Source of the DNA: Catenaria anguillulae PL171
Taxonomy: Eukaryota; Blastocladiomycota; Blastocladiomycetes; Blastocladiales; Catenariaceae
Assembly: GCA_002102555.1 (NCBI GenBank)
Contig: MCFL01000001.1
Location: 1,178,001 to 1,242,000, forward strand
Reading direction: 5' to 3'
DNA length: 64,000 nt
Shown: piece by piece, positions 21,989-32,800 of the stretch
How positions within the stretch are numbered: position 1 is the first letter of the stretch
Layout of the letters: each line of letters starts with the position of its first letter
Made by a program: the position numbers and the translations under genes
The notes under the pieces: model-generated
Told to the model about the DNA's origin: nothing
The model's input: only the letters and a program-made list of their open reading frames with translations
Databases searched by the model: none

Positions 21989-23797
21989 CTACTGAAAGCT
22001 AAACCCACCTTGCGGCACACCGGCCGGCTGGCCAAACACAAACTGGCCCGTCTGAGCATCCACGGCGGGCCCTTGCTCGTCAGCGTCCAACTCGTCGTCA
22101 CTGCCCGTGTCAAAGTAATTCTCAATCAACTTGAACGCCATGGCATAAATCTCCTCATTGTCGTGATCCTGCAACAAGTAGAGCTTGTCTGCGCCGCCGG
22201 CCTCCTCAATGTACTGCGCATTCTCGTTCTTGATCTCGTGGGCCTGGCCCGTGCGCATGCGCTGCACGGCATCCTGCTCGCCGCCCTTGAGCAAGGCCTC
22301 AATGGCTTCGAGCGTCGTGTTGAGCACCTTGACATCACTTGACGACAGCAAGTCACACAAGGGCTTGATGACGCCCTGGCGCACAAGGAACCGCAACTGC
22401 GCCGGGTTGCGCAAGGCGCCCGTGGCAAAGTTTGAAATGGCCCAGCACGCCTCGCGCTTGGTCTTGAAGTCGGCGTTGGCCAACATGTCGACGAGCAAGG
22501 GCACCAGGTTGGCGTCAATCACTGCTTGCAATTGCTCGGTGGTGCCGGCCGTGATGTTGCTGAGCGCCCAACACACTTCCTTGCGCAAGGCTTCTTTTTG
22601 CCTATGCGACAAGAGCAGGTTGCGGAACAGGGCAAGCGCGCCGCAGTTGATGGCCGACTGGGTCTGCTCGTCGTTGCCCGTGACAATGTTGCCGAGCGTG
22701 CGAATGCCCGGAATGATAATCTTGGACGTTTCGTTTTGCGTCATGAGCATCACCATACGCGTCACGGCGCCCGTATCAATCACGGCTTGGATCGTTGACT
22801 CGTCGCCGTCCGTAATGTACGACAGCGCCCACAGTGTATCTTGCAACTCGTTGACCTTCTTCACGGCGTACAGGGCCCTGGCCAGTAGCGGAATCAGCGG
22901 GTAGATGAGGTCCCAGTTAGGCGTGGGCCGCTTGCCGCGGCAAAGGTTGCCAATGGTCCACATGACGTTGCCGACAAGCGACTCGTTTTCCCATGCTTGG
23001 CTGCCGTCGGCCATGAGGCGCACAAGGTGCGGCGTGATGCCCGAATTGAGCACAAGGTCACGGAGCGTGGCCGATTCGCCAGATATGTTGCCCAAGGCCC
23101 AGATGGCTTGGTCGACGACTTTGGGGACCGGATGTTGCAAGAGGTGGATAAAGTGTGGGAGGGCGCCGGCATCGAGGACGGCTTGCGTGTGTTCCGTGTC
23201 GCCAGAGGCAATGTTGGTGAGGGCCCAGGCGGATTCAAAAACGAGGTCCGGGTCGGGCGAGGCAAGGAATTGGACGAGAACGTGCACAACGTTGCATTGG
23301 ATGACTTGGGTGATGGGTGGGTTGTGTTCTGAAAAGGTGTTGTTTCAACGAGGTTTATAGGTGAATACAGTAACAATCGAGCAAGATTGAAGAAAAGAAG
23401 ACGAACCTTTGGACAAGAGCCTCCTAAACCGAATCACCCCCTCCTTTTGCTCGCTCTCGTTGCTGCTGTAAACGAGCGCCGTGTACGTTTGCAGCCGCAT
23501 GGGCAGCGGCATGTCCTTGTGCTCATCCTCCTCGGCAACAAGATCATCAATGTCGCTCAGGTCCGAGTCGGCATCGCTTCCGTCAACGCCAGCACCAGTT
23601 CCACGGCGTGCGACGCCAATGTTGCGGCGCTTGGCCAAGTGCTCGTCGCGCTTTTGACGACGCAACTCAACTTGCTGCTCACCGCGGCGGCGGCGCAGGT
23701 CGTCCTGCTTGAAGGCGCCACGGTTCTTGTAGGCCGAAGCACGGTCGGCAGGGGCAGCGGTGGGGGCCGAGGCGGGGGTGGAAGAGTAGCCCATCAT
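21989..23797 (-). CDS. SRP1: Importin subunit alpha (karyopherin alpha)
   Basis: Two exons (23797-23407 and 23328-21989, intron 78 bases) encode 576 residues, a little longer than yeast Srp1. Residues about 24-62 are the importin-beta-binding domain (KQDDLRRRRGEQQVELRRQK). Armadillo repeats follow, carrying the Trp-Asn pairs that hold the nuclear localisation signal: WALTNIAS, WALGNISG, WTIGNLC, WALSYITD, TLGNIV, WALSNITAG and WAISNFATG. The C-terminal acidic segment (FDTGSDDELDADEQGP) is where the exporter CAS/Cse1 binds in homologues. It is the adaptor that carries classical-NLS cargo to importin beta. No frame breaks. An upstream in-frame ATG at 23881 would add 28 residues of non-family sequence, so I take the ATG at 23797. 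Confidence 0.97.
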
Positions 23798-24507
23798 GGT
23801 GCGAGTACCAGGTGTCGGTCCGTGGATAGAGAAAATAGCACTATGCGTCGGATTTGGCACAGTGTCAAAGAGGCAGGACATGCATTGTATAGGTCAGGTG
23901 CATCGCGGGAGCAAGTAAGAACAATGTGTACATTGGTTGTGGTCCGGCGGCTGGTCGGTTCCCGTGTGAGTGAGTCGATCACTTTTGGGTCTGTTTGGTC
24001 AGCGTTGAAGGACGAGAGCCGAGAGTCGGCGAAGGCGGTAACGGGGGATCCGGGGTCGAGGGCGGAGAGTTAAGCTTGGACGGGCTCGGCGATGCATATA
24101 CGATTGGCAAACCAAGCGATGTTGCGAAAAGAGCCGTGAGATGCGATCACTTGTTGTTGTTCCGCTTGGTCAAGCTCATTTGAAGCTGCACACTGGCAGG
24201 ACGATTGCCTTGGCGTTTTGCGGACTGCTTGGAGACTGCGCGCGTGATCCCATGTGACATGCCTTCCATGCACCTTCGCCAAACCGTCTCTTCAGTGAGT
24301 CACCGGGTCATCTACCCACCGACCACGTCATGCCGCCATCGCGTTCATTGTCTGCACTTGTGTTCCACCGCCCCGTAAGCATGTCCTTTGAGGCCACTCA
24401 GAACGATCATTATAATGAATATGAATACACGGCTTCCCGCCTTCATGCTTCCCCATGTCACAAGCAAGTCCACGCTTTCCGCCTCCTCGACCCCCACGTA
24501 ACCAACC
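23798..24507. other. Divergent intergenic region
   Basis: About 710 bases between importin alpha and the HNH-type gene. I see no coding sequence. Confidence 0.5.
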
Positions 24508-25218
24508 ATGCCAGCGTCCAACCACGCAATCCGCGTCATTCGCGCCCTACTCACCCAATACGCCGACCCCATCCATGAGGACCTTGATGAATCCGTCATC
24601 CTGGACCTGGCCGACTTTCTTGCCTCTGAACTCCAATGCGACCCCATCACTGGCCGCTGCCCACTGGCCGACCCTGACGCCGTTTGCGCCGTGATTACTG
24701 TTCCAGTGGGCGACTTCGGCCTCCTTTCCTCGATAACCAACGACCCCGCCCGCGTCAACTTGACCTTGTCGCTCTTGGCCGATGACCTGTGGAGCGCGCT
24801 TCAGACTCCAGACTCGTTTTCGTTTCCTGACGACCAAGATGACAACGAGGACCAAGGGTACCCGCCCGGGCATTGCGAACTGTGTACACGCGGACCCATG
24901 CGCCTCACATTCCACCACCTCATTCCAAGAAAGACACACGCAAAGATGCTGAAAAAGGGCTTGTTTACCAAGGACGAGATGCATTCACGCGGCGCCATGG
25001 TGTGCCGGCCGTGCCACAACACCATACATCGGTTCTTTGATCACGAGACGCTGGCGACGGAGAGGAATACCATTGAAAAGTTGTTGGAGGATGACCGAGT
25101 GCAACGTTGGGTCGAGTACCAGTCGAAACAGGTCGTGAGGCAGAGGATGGTGAGCAAGATGTCAGGCAGGGCTGTGGCGCGAGGGTCTGCTGAAGTCGTC
25201 AGGGTCAAGATGAGTTGA
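24508..25218 (+). CDS. HNH-type zinc-binding protein
   Basis: Single exon, 236 residues. The N-terminal half is acidic and helical with no recognised domain. The C-terminal half has the HNH/beta-beta-alpha-metal layout: CELC, then TFHHLIPRKTHAKMLKKG with the HH pair, then MVCRPCHNTIHRFF. The two CxxC pairs would bind a structural zinc, and the first His of HH with the later Asn/His would form the catalytic site. A tail helix follows (ERNTIEKLLEDDRVQRWVEY). Small proteins of this shape occur in bacteria and in scattered eukaryotes and are annotated as HNH nucleases without known function. It is a free-standing gene with no inteins, introns or mobile-element ends nearby, so homing activity is not suggested. 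Confidence 0.75.
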   Translation: MPASNHAIRVIRALLTQYADPIHEDLDESVILDLADFLASELQCDPITGRCPLADPDAVCAVITVPVGDFGLLSSITNDPARVNLTLSLLADDLWSALQTPDSFSFPDDQDDNEDQGYPPGHCELCTRGPMRLTFHHLIPRKTHAKMLKKGLFTKDEMHSRGAMVCRPCHNTIHRFFDHETLATERNTIEKLLEDDRVQRWVEYQSKQVVRQRMVSKMSGRAVARGSAEVVRVKMS

Positions 25219-25518
25219 TTCCATCTGCAAATGGGGCAACGTAAATAAAACATTAACATTCATTTGCATCGGAACCAGCATACAGGCTGGATGGCATGAC
25301 GCACACGAGCATCAGTGGTAAATGCGTCTGTGACGACACGTGAGGTGAGGGCAAACGAGGCGAGGCGCATGTTCGCATTTCACCGAGTTCAGCGGGTTCA
25401 GCGAGTTGAGTCAGAGTCGAGTGCCAAATGCAGCTGAGGCCGCTTCTTGTCTCTCAACATGAAAAACAAAAGTCAAATACAGAACTAACCATTCCATACG
25501 AAATCGAAATCATCCACG

Positions 25519-26871
25519 ATGGGCGGACCAAACAGTCTGATTCGGTCCTTGCGCGACTCGTTCACCTTCATGAGCAAGCGCCGCACGAAGGCCATCAAGC
25601 TCGACCACGCCACCAAGGAGTCGCTCTTGGCCCTGCGCGACGCCCTCGAGCCCCTCATTGTCACCGACTTGACTCCGCACCTTTCGGCGGCACAGCTCAC
25701 GATCGCCGACGCCGATTCCCCTTCCTGTGGCGGTGCTTCTGGAGGTGCAGGCGGGCCGCCAAGGCGAGACATAATTCTCACGCGATCGTCGAGCGCGCCG
25801 CCAACGCTCGTCTCCTCACCGGCATCTACGCACGGCCAACTCAGTGCGCCTGGCGGCCCAGGAAACAACTCGCTCATGCCCTCTGATATCCCGCCACACA
25901 TTCTCTCCGAAATCGTCCAAGAGCATATCCAATTCATGTACACGGCCGTCTCGTCGGTCGGCTCGCCGCCTCCCTCGCTTCCATCGCTCTCGGGCACTAC
26001 CAACGCCTCCTCTTCCTTTCGTACAACAGCCTCCTCGTCCTCAACGCGCTCCACCGATTCGCTGTGGCAACTCTTGTCATCTGCACTCACGGCCACCGTG
26101 GCCGCGACCGCCAAACACTCTGCGTCCACGGGATCGCTGCTCGCCCCACGCATTGCCCCCGTGGCCGTGGTCGTCGCATACCTGCAACTGCTCGTCACGG
26201 GCATTGAGTCGCGTGCCGCCGCACTGCAGGCAGCCTTGCATTCGCTGCACTTGGACCAGCGCGAAGCGCAAGTGGCCCAATTACGGTCGCGCTCGGCAGA
26301 CGTGGCGGGCCGTGCGGCTCAATGCGCAAGTGTGCTGAGAGAAGCCACGTCGCTCAAGACTCTGGCGCCGGTGCTGCAGCGCGTGGGTCAAGAGGTGGTG
26401 CCCGACTTGGTTGCCGTGCACGAGGACGTGTCGAGGACGTTGGCCGAGGTCGCGGGGGACTTGACTGGGTTGCAGACGCGCCGTGCCGCGTTGCAATTCT
26501 TTGCGGCGGCGGGCGTGGGCGTGGCGGCACTTGCATCTGGCGGGGCTGTGCTGGCCGGGTCGGCTGCCGTCGGCGCCATTTCCGCAGGTCCCGTGGCTGT
26601 TCCCGGATCTGCAGTCATGGCGGCCAGCTTGACGACGGCTGGCGCGGCCGCGGGCTTGCTTGGCCCACGTGTCGAGGCGCTCATGGTCGGGCCGGTTCAG
26701 GTTGCCGTGGATCGGTTGATGGAAATGAAGGCCGAGCTGGCAGTGTGCAAGTTGGCCGTGAGGTATGCGGCCTGGGAACTGGTGGTGGTTGTTGAAGATT
26801 TATTGTGGCCCGAGCGGGATGCAGATGCAGCATCAGTAGCCAGTGGATCTGTCGTTCGGCAGGCCGCTTAG
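25519..26871 (+). CDS. Helical protein with long Gly/Ala-rich hydrophobic segment
   Basis: Single exon, 450 residues; family not recognised. After a basic start (SLRDSFTFMSKRRTKAIKLD) there is a Ser/Pro/Gly-rich stretch (about 65-185). Helices with coiled-coil character follow (VAQLRSRSADVAGRAAQCAS; LVAVHEDVSRTLAEVAGDLT). Residues about 320-382 are a hydrophobic Gly/Ala/Val segment (FFAAAGVGVAALASGGAVLA and SAAVGAISAGPVAVPGSAVM) broken by Gly-Pro, as in a membrane-inserting hairpin. The C-terminus is helical. Long helices flanking a Gly/Ala hairpin resemble the plan of several membrane-inserting helical proteins, but I see no diagnostic motif and no signal peptide. Intact frame throughout. 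Confidence 0.7.
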   Translation: MGGPNSLIRSLRDSFTFMSKRRTKAIKLDHATKESLLALRDALEPLIVTDLTPHLSAAQLTIADADSPSCGGASGGAGGPPRRDIILTRSSSAPPTLVSSPASTHGQLSAPGGPGNNSLMPSDIPPHILSEIVQEHIQFMYTAVSSVGSPPPSLPSLSGTTNASSSFRTTASSSSTRSTDSLWQLLSSALTATVAATAKHSASTGSLLAPRIAPVAVVVAYLQLLVTGIESRAAALQAALHSLHLDQREAQVAQLRSRSADVAGRAAQCASVLREATSLKTLAPVLQRVGQEVVPDLVAVHEDVSRTLAEVAGDLTGLQTRRAALQFFAAAGVGVAALASGGAVLAGSAAVGAISAGPVAVPGSAVMAASLTTAGAAAGLLGPRVEALMVGPVQVAVDRLMEMKAELAVCKLAVRYAAWELVVVVEDLLWPERDADAASVASGSVVRQAA

Positions 26872-28212
26872 ATGTGCATGTACTTGTTCCTTCCTCCGAC
26901 TATTTGTTTCTTGTACCATACTCTTGTCTCTGTCATTACCGCTTGTAAGCGCTTGTAAATGAACACTGAATGCATCTTACCCCGCCCTTATCTGTTTGTC
27001 AATAAACTATCTGTTGATCTGTTGAAATTTGCACATCCAGATGTCCCATCACGACCAAACTTGTCTATATGCTTGTTGCGCACATGCAGGTATGCAGACG
27101 CAACCTTGAACCCAGCAAAGAAGCTCTCCTCGATACCTTCGAATAGCCAACGCACTATATAGATACAACACTCGGATCTGAGGGCATAATTCCCCGCCGC
27201 CACAAATGACTGAAGAGGTCGAGTCTGCGCTTCTGTGTATCCTGCACGCCAAGAATTCCGCAAACATGTTTGCACCCCGCTCAACGTCATTTTGCGAAGC
27301 AGGCATCGTCACTCTTCCGGGTTGAGCCGTCCGGAAAGACGCAAATACTTTGCACCAAGAATGGCGTCATGTACTTGCGTATCTGGTCCTGCGGAGGCCA
27401 GTTATGGTGCTTGTCTGGCTCAAGTTCGAGGACGCAAATGACCAGGCGTCCAGGTACGGTCGTGGTGTTAGCGTTTTCCGTCGCGCAATATCACGTCCAC
27501 GCAACTTCCAGGGCCTGCAGGGGTTGTTGCCTCACTGGTCTGTTTATACATGATCACAGCCAACAGTCCAGCGAGTGTCCGCGGCCACCTCCACGTGGTA
27601 GACTGGTGGAAATGGCAGAAGACATTCACCTAGCTCTTGCATTCACACTCGCAAGCAAGTATCAGGACTGCGTCCTCGACTGGAGTTTGCCAGGTCGGGC
27701 GCGACGTCGCCCGCACACTCAAGTACTCGTCAATGGCGCTCAACTGGGCGTCCGAGCATGGCGACGTCAATGTGCTTGAATGGTGGCATGCGAAAGCGGC
27801 CCATCCAGGCTGCCGACAGATTCCCACACCCAAAATCACGGACTGCATTGGTCAGTCTCACACACACGTGCACGTGTGTGGATGGTGGGAGGGCACCAGG
27901 AACGGACTGAAGCTCGGGACACGCAGTCTGGCGGACTGGCACTCCAGGAATGGCCGCATGTCTCCGCACCGCAAGAAGTGCAAGTTTGCTTTACTATTTA
28001 CTCAGGCTTCGGCGAGCTACTTGCACGCGCGGATGGCTCAAGGGTGTATTACTTTGGTGCACATGGGATCAGCTACTTCTTTGATGGTGTAGAGGCGTGA
28101 GTCAAGGTTGTGAACTGTTGCCTTGTATTCTATAAAGCTGGTGCTGAAAGTGTTGGATATGAGGACGGATCGACGCACACAAAAGACGTTGCATTGACAA
28201 TACATGCTTGCG
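26872..28212. other. Gene-poor interval with repeat-protein remnant
   Basis: 1.3 kb without an intact gene. Only the remnant at about 27600-28100 looks derived from a protein. Confidence 0.5.
27600..28100 (+). pseudogene. Remnant of an ankyrin-like tandem-repeat protein
   Basis: At 27718-27798 one clear repeat reads LKYSSMALNWASEHGDVNVL followed by EWW. A degenerate preceding unit (KYQDCVLDW, about 27655-27690) lies in a different frame. The pattern LKYS..AL.WAS..G.V.VL.WW is, as I recall, typical of greatly expanded ankyrin-like families in Blastocladiomycota. Frames shift on both sides and no start codon, splice sites or further units can be joined, so this is a decayed copy or an orphan exon. 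Confidence 0.5.
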
Positions 28213-29624
28213 TCACCTGACTTTGTACACTGCAATCTTTGCGACATCCCCCTGCACATAGTGCACCCTTTCGTACCGCCTATCAAACCGCTCGACCAAC
28301 CCAGGCTGCTCACGAGCAAACCCACACGTGGCCCACTGCTCCTCCAACGACGGCACCGTGACCAAATACTGCACCTTGGTCACACCGAAATCTTGCAGCC
28401 ATAACTGGACCAAGTACGACCACAGCTCGCGCTGGCGCGGCAGATCTGCAAAGAACTCAAACACATTGTTCATAAAGATGACGTTGGATGTGACGACAAG
28501 GTCAGGAAAGGTTTCAACATCGCCCGTGTGCAACTGGATGCGTGAGGACCAGGATTTCGGGCACGAGGAGGCGAGAACGCGGGCGGTGAGTTGGTTCCAT
28601 GCTGAGGAAAGCTCGATTCCATGGATTTGCTTGGACGTGGTGTACAGGGCCGCCTGTGTAAGAAAAAGCAAATGTCAGTTCTGTGACTTGGCTGGGTGTG
28701 ACGAGAAACTTTGAGAGAAGCGGACCGCATAAAGAACGGCACCTGTGCGGCAGCCAATGTCGAGGAATGAAAGATTGGACTTGCGGAAAAAGCGCAAGAA
28801 AAGATACTCGAGCTGGTCTCGAGTCATGGAATGCGAGAACAAGTCTGTGCGAGAGCGTGAATGTCAGAACATTCAACACGGGCGGGCGTGGTATCACGGT
28901 AGGGAGTAAGTAGGTGCGCACCGAGTGGGGTAACCTCACGAGACTTGCACTTGACGCACTCGAATCGAGGGAGACCGAGGTCGTCAATGTCGTCATCGTC
29001 AAACAAGAAACCGTCAACGTGTTCCATGAGCTCTGGGCGCAAATCATCAAACTGAGATGGTGCAAAGTCGAGTGTGAATTGTGTGGTCAGAGGACCTGGC
29101 ATAACGGTGCCAACGTGAGCATGAGTGGAAGCCTACCTCAGATTTGGAAGCGCACTTGGCAGAGTCGACTTCAAGACCGATTGGAACGACCACATTCTCA
29201 TCCGTCATTGTTGCAGACACATTGGCGCCGAGTTCCTCGCGGACATGGCCCGCCATCAGCATCAATTCTTCCCGGGCATCGTTCCATTCATCAAGCTCGG
29301 CCAGTGTGGGGACATGAAGCGGAAGTGGACCATCGGTAGGTGGATCACCCTCTCCTTCCTTGGCGGATTCCGATCCGGAGAAATCGCCGTGGTCATCGCC
29401 GGGAGATGGGTCAATTGTTGCCGGAGCACTGTATCGGGTATCGTTGGTCACTTGGCAATTGACAGAGACAGTAGCGGCATGTATACATACAGGAATGAGG
29501 CCAGGTTGGCGCAAAAGTCGAGCAGCTCGGTGCGATCGCCAGGGTCTTGCAGGTCTCGGAGCAGCTGCAGGACAGACTGCTGGGCCGCGCGGAGGGTCAG
29601 CGGCTTCTTGCTTGGTGCCTTCAT
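28213..29624 (-). CDS. Class I SAM-dependent methyltransferase, substrate unknown
   Basis: Five exons (29624-29491, 29428-29137, 29051-28922, 28844-28726, 28653-28213) with GT-AG introns of 62, 85, 77, 77 and 72 bases give 371 residues with all phases consistent. Motif I is FLDIGCRTGAVLYA (about residues 212-225), followed by the acidic motif II IHGIEL. Further on are an acidic IQLHTGDVETFP block and NVIFMNNVFEFF as the motif IV region, a Rossmann-fold methyltransferase order. The N-terminal 180 residues are helical and acidic and include FECVKCKSREV with two cysteines. I cannot assign a substrate; the layout recalls DOT1-like and protist orphan methyltransferases. It shares a 251-base divergent promoter with the F-box gene. 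Confidence 0.75.
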
Positions 29625-29875
29625 GTTGTAATGTCTGGGAGGAGTCGGAGCAGATAATGTTGCTGTCAAGAGCAGACGTCACATGTCCGCTCTGTGTCTG
29701 TCGTTTGTCTGCAGTGGCTCGACAGATCGACGGCCTCTGCTCTTCGGGCCCTTGAGCTGAGCTGGCGGTGGGCAATGGGCATTGGGCACTACATAGCAGT
29801 AGAACACTCTTCACTCTACGAAACGCTCAGCAGTCAGCACCAACACAGATATTAGTTCCACACCCAGCAATCACA
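29625..29875. promoter_or_regulatory. Compact bidirectional promoter
   Basis: Only 251 bases separate the ATG of the methyltransferase (minus strand) from the ATG of the F-box/propeller gene (plus strand), so both must be driven from here. I cannot mark individual elements with confidence. Confidence 0.5.
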
Positions 29876-32800
29876 ATGGATTCCCTGCCTGTCATCCAGT
29901 CCGCTGTGGACCGCCTCTCAGACGAAATCTGGCTCCTCGTCCTGTCCCAAGTTGCCGTTGATTCCCTTCCCAGTCTCGCAGCCTGCATGTCCGTCTCCAG
30001 GGCTTGGCACCGCCTATGCACCGACAACCACGTTTGGCGAGCTGCCTTCCTCGGCCTCAACCGCCAGTTGGGGCTTGACGACCGCCTCGCACCGCCGTCT
30101 CTGCACGACTGGTCCGCCACCTCTTGGTACAACCTCGTCAAGGACCAGGTCGCTTTCTGCAGGACGTGGGCACCCAACAAGTGGGTCACGGACGACCATA
30201 TTACCATTCCCGAGGACGGCAAGCGACCGATTCAGGAACTGGCCAGCTTTTCCCTCACCTTGATCGACCTGATTGGCCCACATCCCGAGCAATCCGTCGT
30301 CAACATTCGGAAAGCAGCCGTCGATTCGTTCCACGACCAGGCCAACGATCACACTTCCAGCCCGCGCAAGGGGATTCTGGCCGTGCTTGCTGATCATTCT
30401 GCGCCAGCCAACGACCCACAGCATCTCCAGCAACGCCCATCCGTATTGAATCAATCTCGCGTGCTTCACTTTCTCAATCTCGAGACACTTGAGCCGTTTT
30501 CGCGACTCTTGATTCCAGAAATGCCAAATGTTCCCTTGGTGCCTGGATTTGTTCCCGCACACTGGGTGCAACTCGGGCACGTGGACGCGACCCGACGACA
30601 GTTTACGCTCTTTCTCCGCGTGGGATCGCACAAGACCAGTTTGCGCCTGTATTCCATCGACCAAGCGGTTTCCTACGGGATCGAGTCTGTGCTTGATTTG
30701 CAAGTCTTGGCGTCACACGAGTTTCCCGGACATGTATGGTGTATGTCGACTTTGCTCTCTTGACCACCATGTTCACTGCTCCGCACGGTTTGGACTGGTT
30801 CTCTCACAATTCTCCTTCCTGTGTAGTCGGCGACCAGCCATTGCACCCACACCCAACCGAACCCAATCGCCTCATGCTCATGTTTACCAATCTGTACACG
30901 GATCTCGTGACTGTGCACCACCTCGACGCCACCACGTTTGAGCTGGTCAAGGTCATTGAAATCCACGCACCCATGGGCAGCAGGCATTACGATGCTGACT
31001 TTGGCACGCTCATCATCACCACGTGCGAGTACGGCGCCGTGCGCATCTGGTCCGCAGACACTGGCGAGTGCTTGTATGCGTTTCAAGTGGCGCACTTGGC
31101 TGCAGTGGATTTTGCAATTTGGAGACCGTGGGTTCGACCCGGGCTGGAGCTCGAGCCGTCATCTAAAGCCGATGGTGCAATTCAAAATGTAGACAAGCCA
31201 ACTGCGTATATGGACCCGAAATGGCTCCAAGTCTTGTCAGTAACCATGCCTCTTGCCGAGTTTGGCCTCGGGGCACCCATGGGATTGGCTCTGCATTCTG
31301 TTCGCTCTGCGAGTGCACTTGTGCCGGCCGTTTTTGTCAACGAATCCACGGACCCGGATCCAGACTCAAAAACAGACGTTCCGGGAATTGTATGGCGAGG
31401 CAAGGCCGTCAATCCGCCACCGCCACCAACGCCAGAGAATCCAGAGCCTGTCGTGTTTCCAGAGGATATCGAGGTCGCGCCACTGTCTGCGAACGCGGCG
31501 ACGGTGCTCCGATACCAAGCAAGGCATTCACGGCTCATGGCGTTTCTCGCTGGATACCAGTTGCTCTTTACGGTCGATTTGGATGGAGTGTTGAATGTGA
31601 CAAACATGGCCACCGGTAAAGATTGGGGACCGTTGGTGTCGGCGACTCAATCGGCGAGTGAGGCGGCGCAGTCCAGGCCGTCTCGATTGCAAGATGTTTA
31701 CCACGGAGATTCCATCATGTGCGCGCTTCTCTCTATTCTTTTCATTTTCTTGCCTCTTTTTCCTGTGGTGGGACATCGACTCACTGATCTGTTCGCTTGT
31801 GTAGGAGCCGGACATTAACCCTCAATGCCTTCGAGTTTCTTACGCCGCTTCGCCCGCAATCTCCACCAGTCGCCACTGCCCAGACACCACGATCCACGTC
31901 CACCGACCCGTCAGCAGACCCGCACTTGCCACCACTGTCGGCCGCCATCACTGCACCAGACCTCCTCGATGCCCTCTTGAACCATCCGCTTCCAGAGCAA
32001 GCAGCCAGCACGCTTGGGGCTGCCGCCCTACTGGGCACCGTACCCATGGCCGTCATCCAGTCCGTGTTGCACCAGCTGCCCGACTCGGGCATGGAACAGG
32101 ACCGGATTGACGCCATCTTCAACGGAATGCAAGCTGGGGGTATTAGCACGCTTGCCCAGATGGGCGAGCCACCTGCTCTTCCACCTCCGACAAGCCAATC
32201 CGCCGAGCCGCTCAACACGCAGCCCGCTCACCCGGAATACGTTGCCGACCTCCCGCCTCTCCCCACGTGCATCCTTTCCATGGCCGAAGAACTCCGCAAA
32301 GCGGCTCGCTTGGCCACGGATATCGCCCCCACACTCACCGAACCCGCATCTGTGGCCATGGAAGCCGCTGATCGCGCATCCTCCGCCATGAGTCATCTCG
32401 AATCGCATCCCCCCGTGACCGCGGACGGCGCCCAGATCCGCAAGCATTAGCTGCAATATGCACAAGACACGCGGTCCAACTTTGGGACGCATCGCGTGGG
32501 CTGCGGACAGATGTTGCCGATGATGTGGCGCACGCGCGCGACCAGGTGCGCACTGCCGCGGCCCAAGCCGGCCGCTCAGACAACCAGTTGCGGCTCGACT
32601 TGCGCGACTTGGCGCACCGCGAGCTGGCGGGCTTGCGGTCCATTGAAACAATGATGGATGTGCACGGACGCGCAATCATGGACTCGGCCAGTCAGTGGCT
32701 TGCGCAGCAAGGGCCTGTTGAGAATGCCAATGTGGCCGTGCAAGAGATTGGCGCGTGCGTGGAAACGTTGCGGGACGCCCACGTGCAGTGGAAAAACGAC

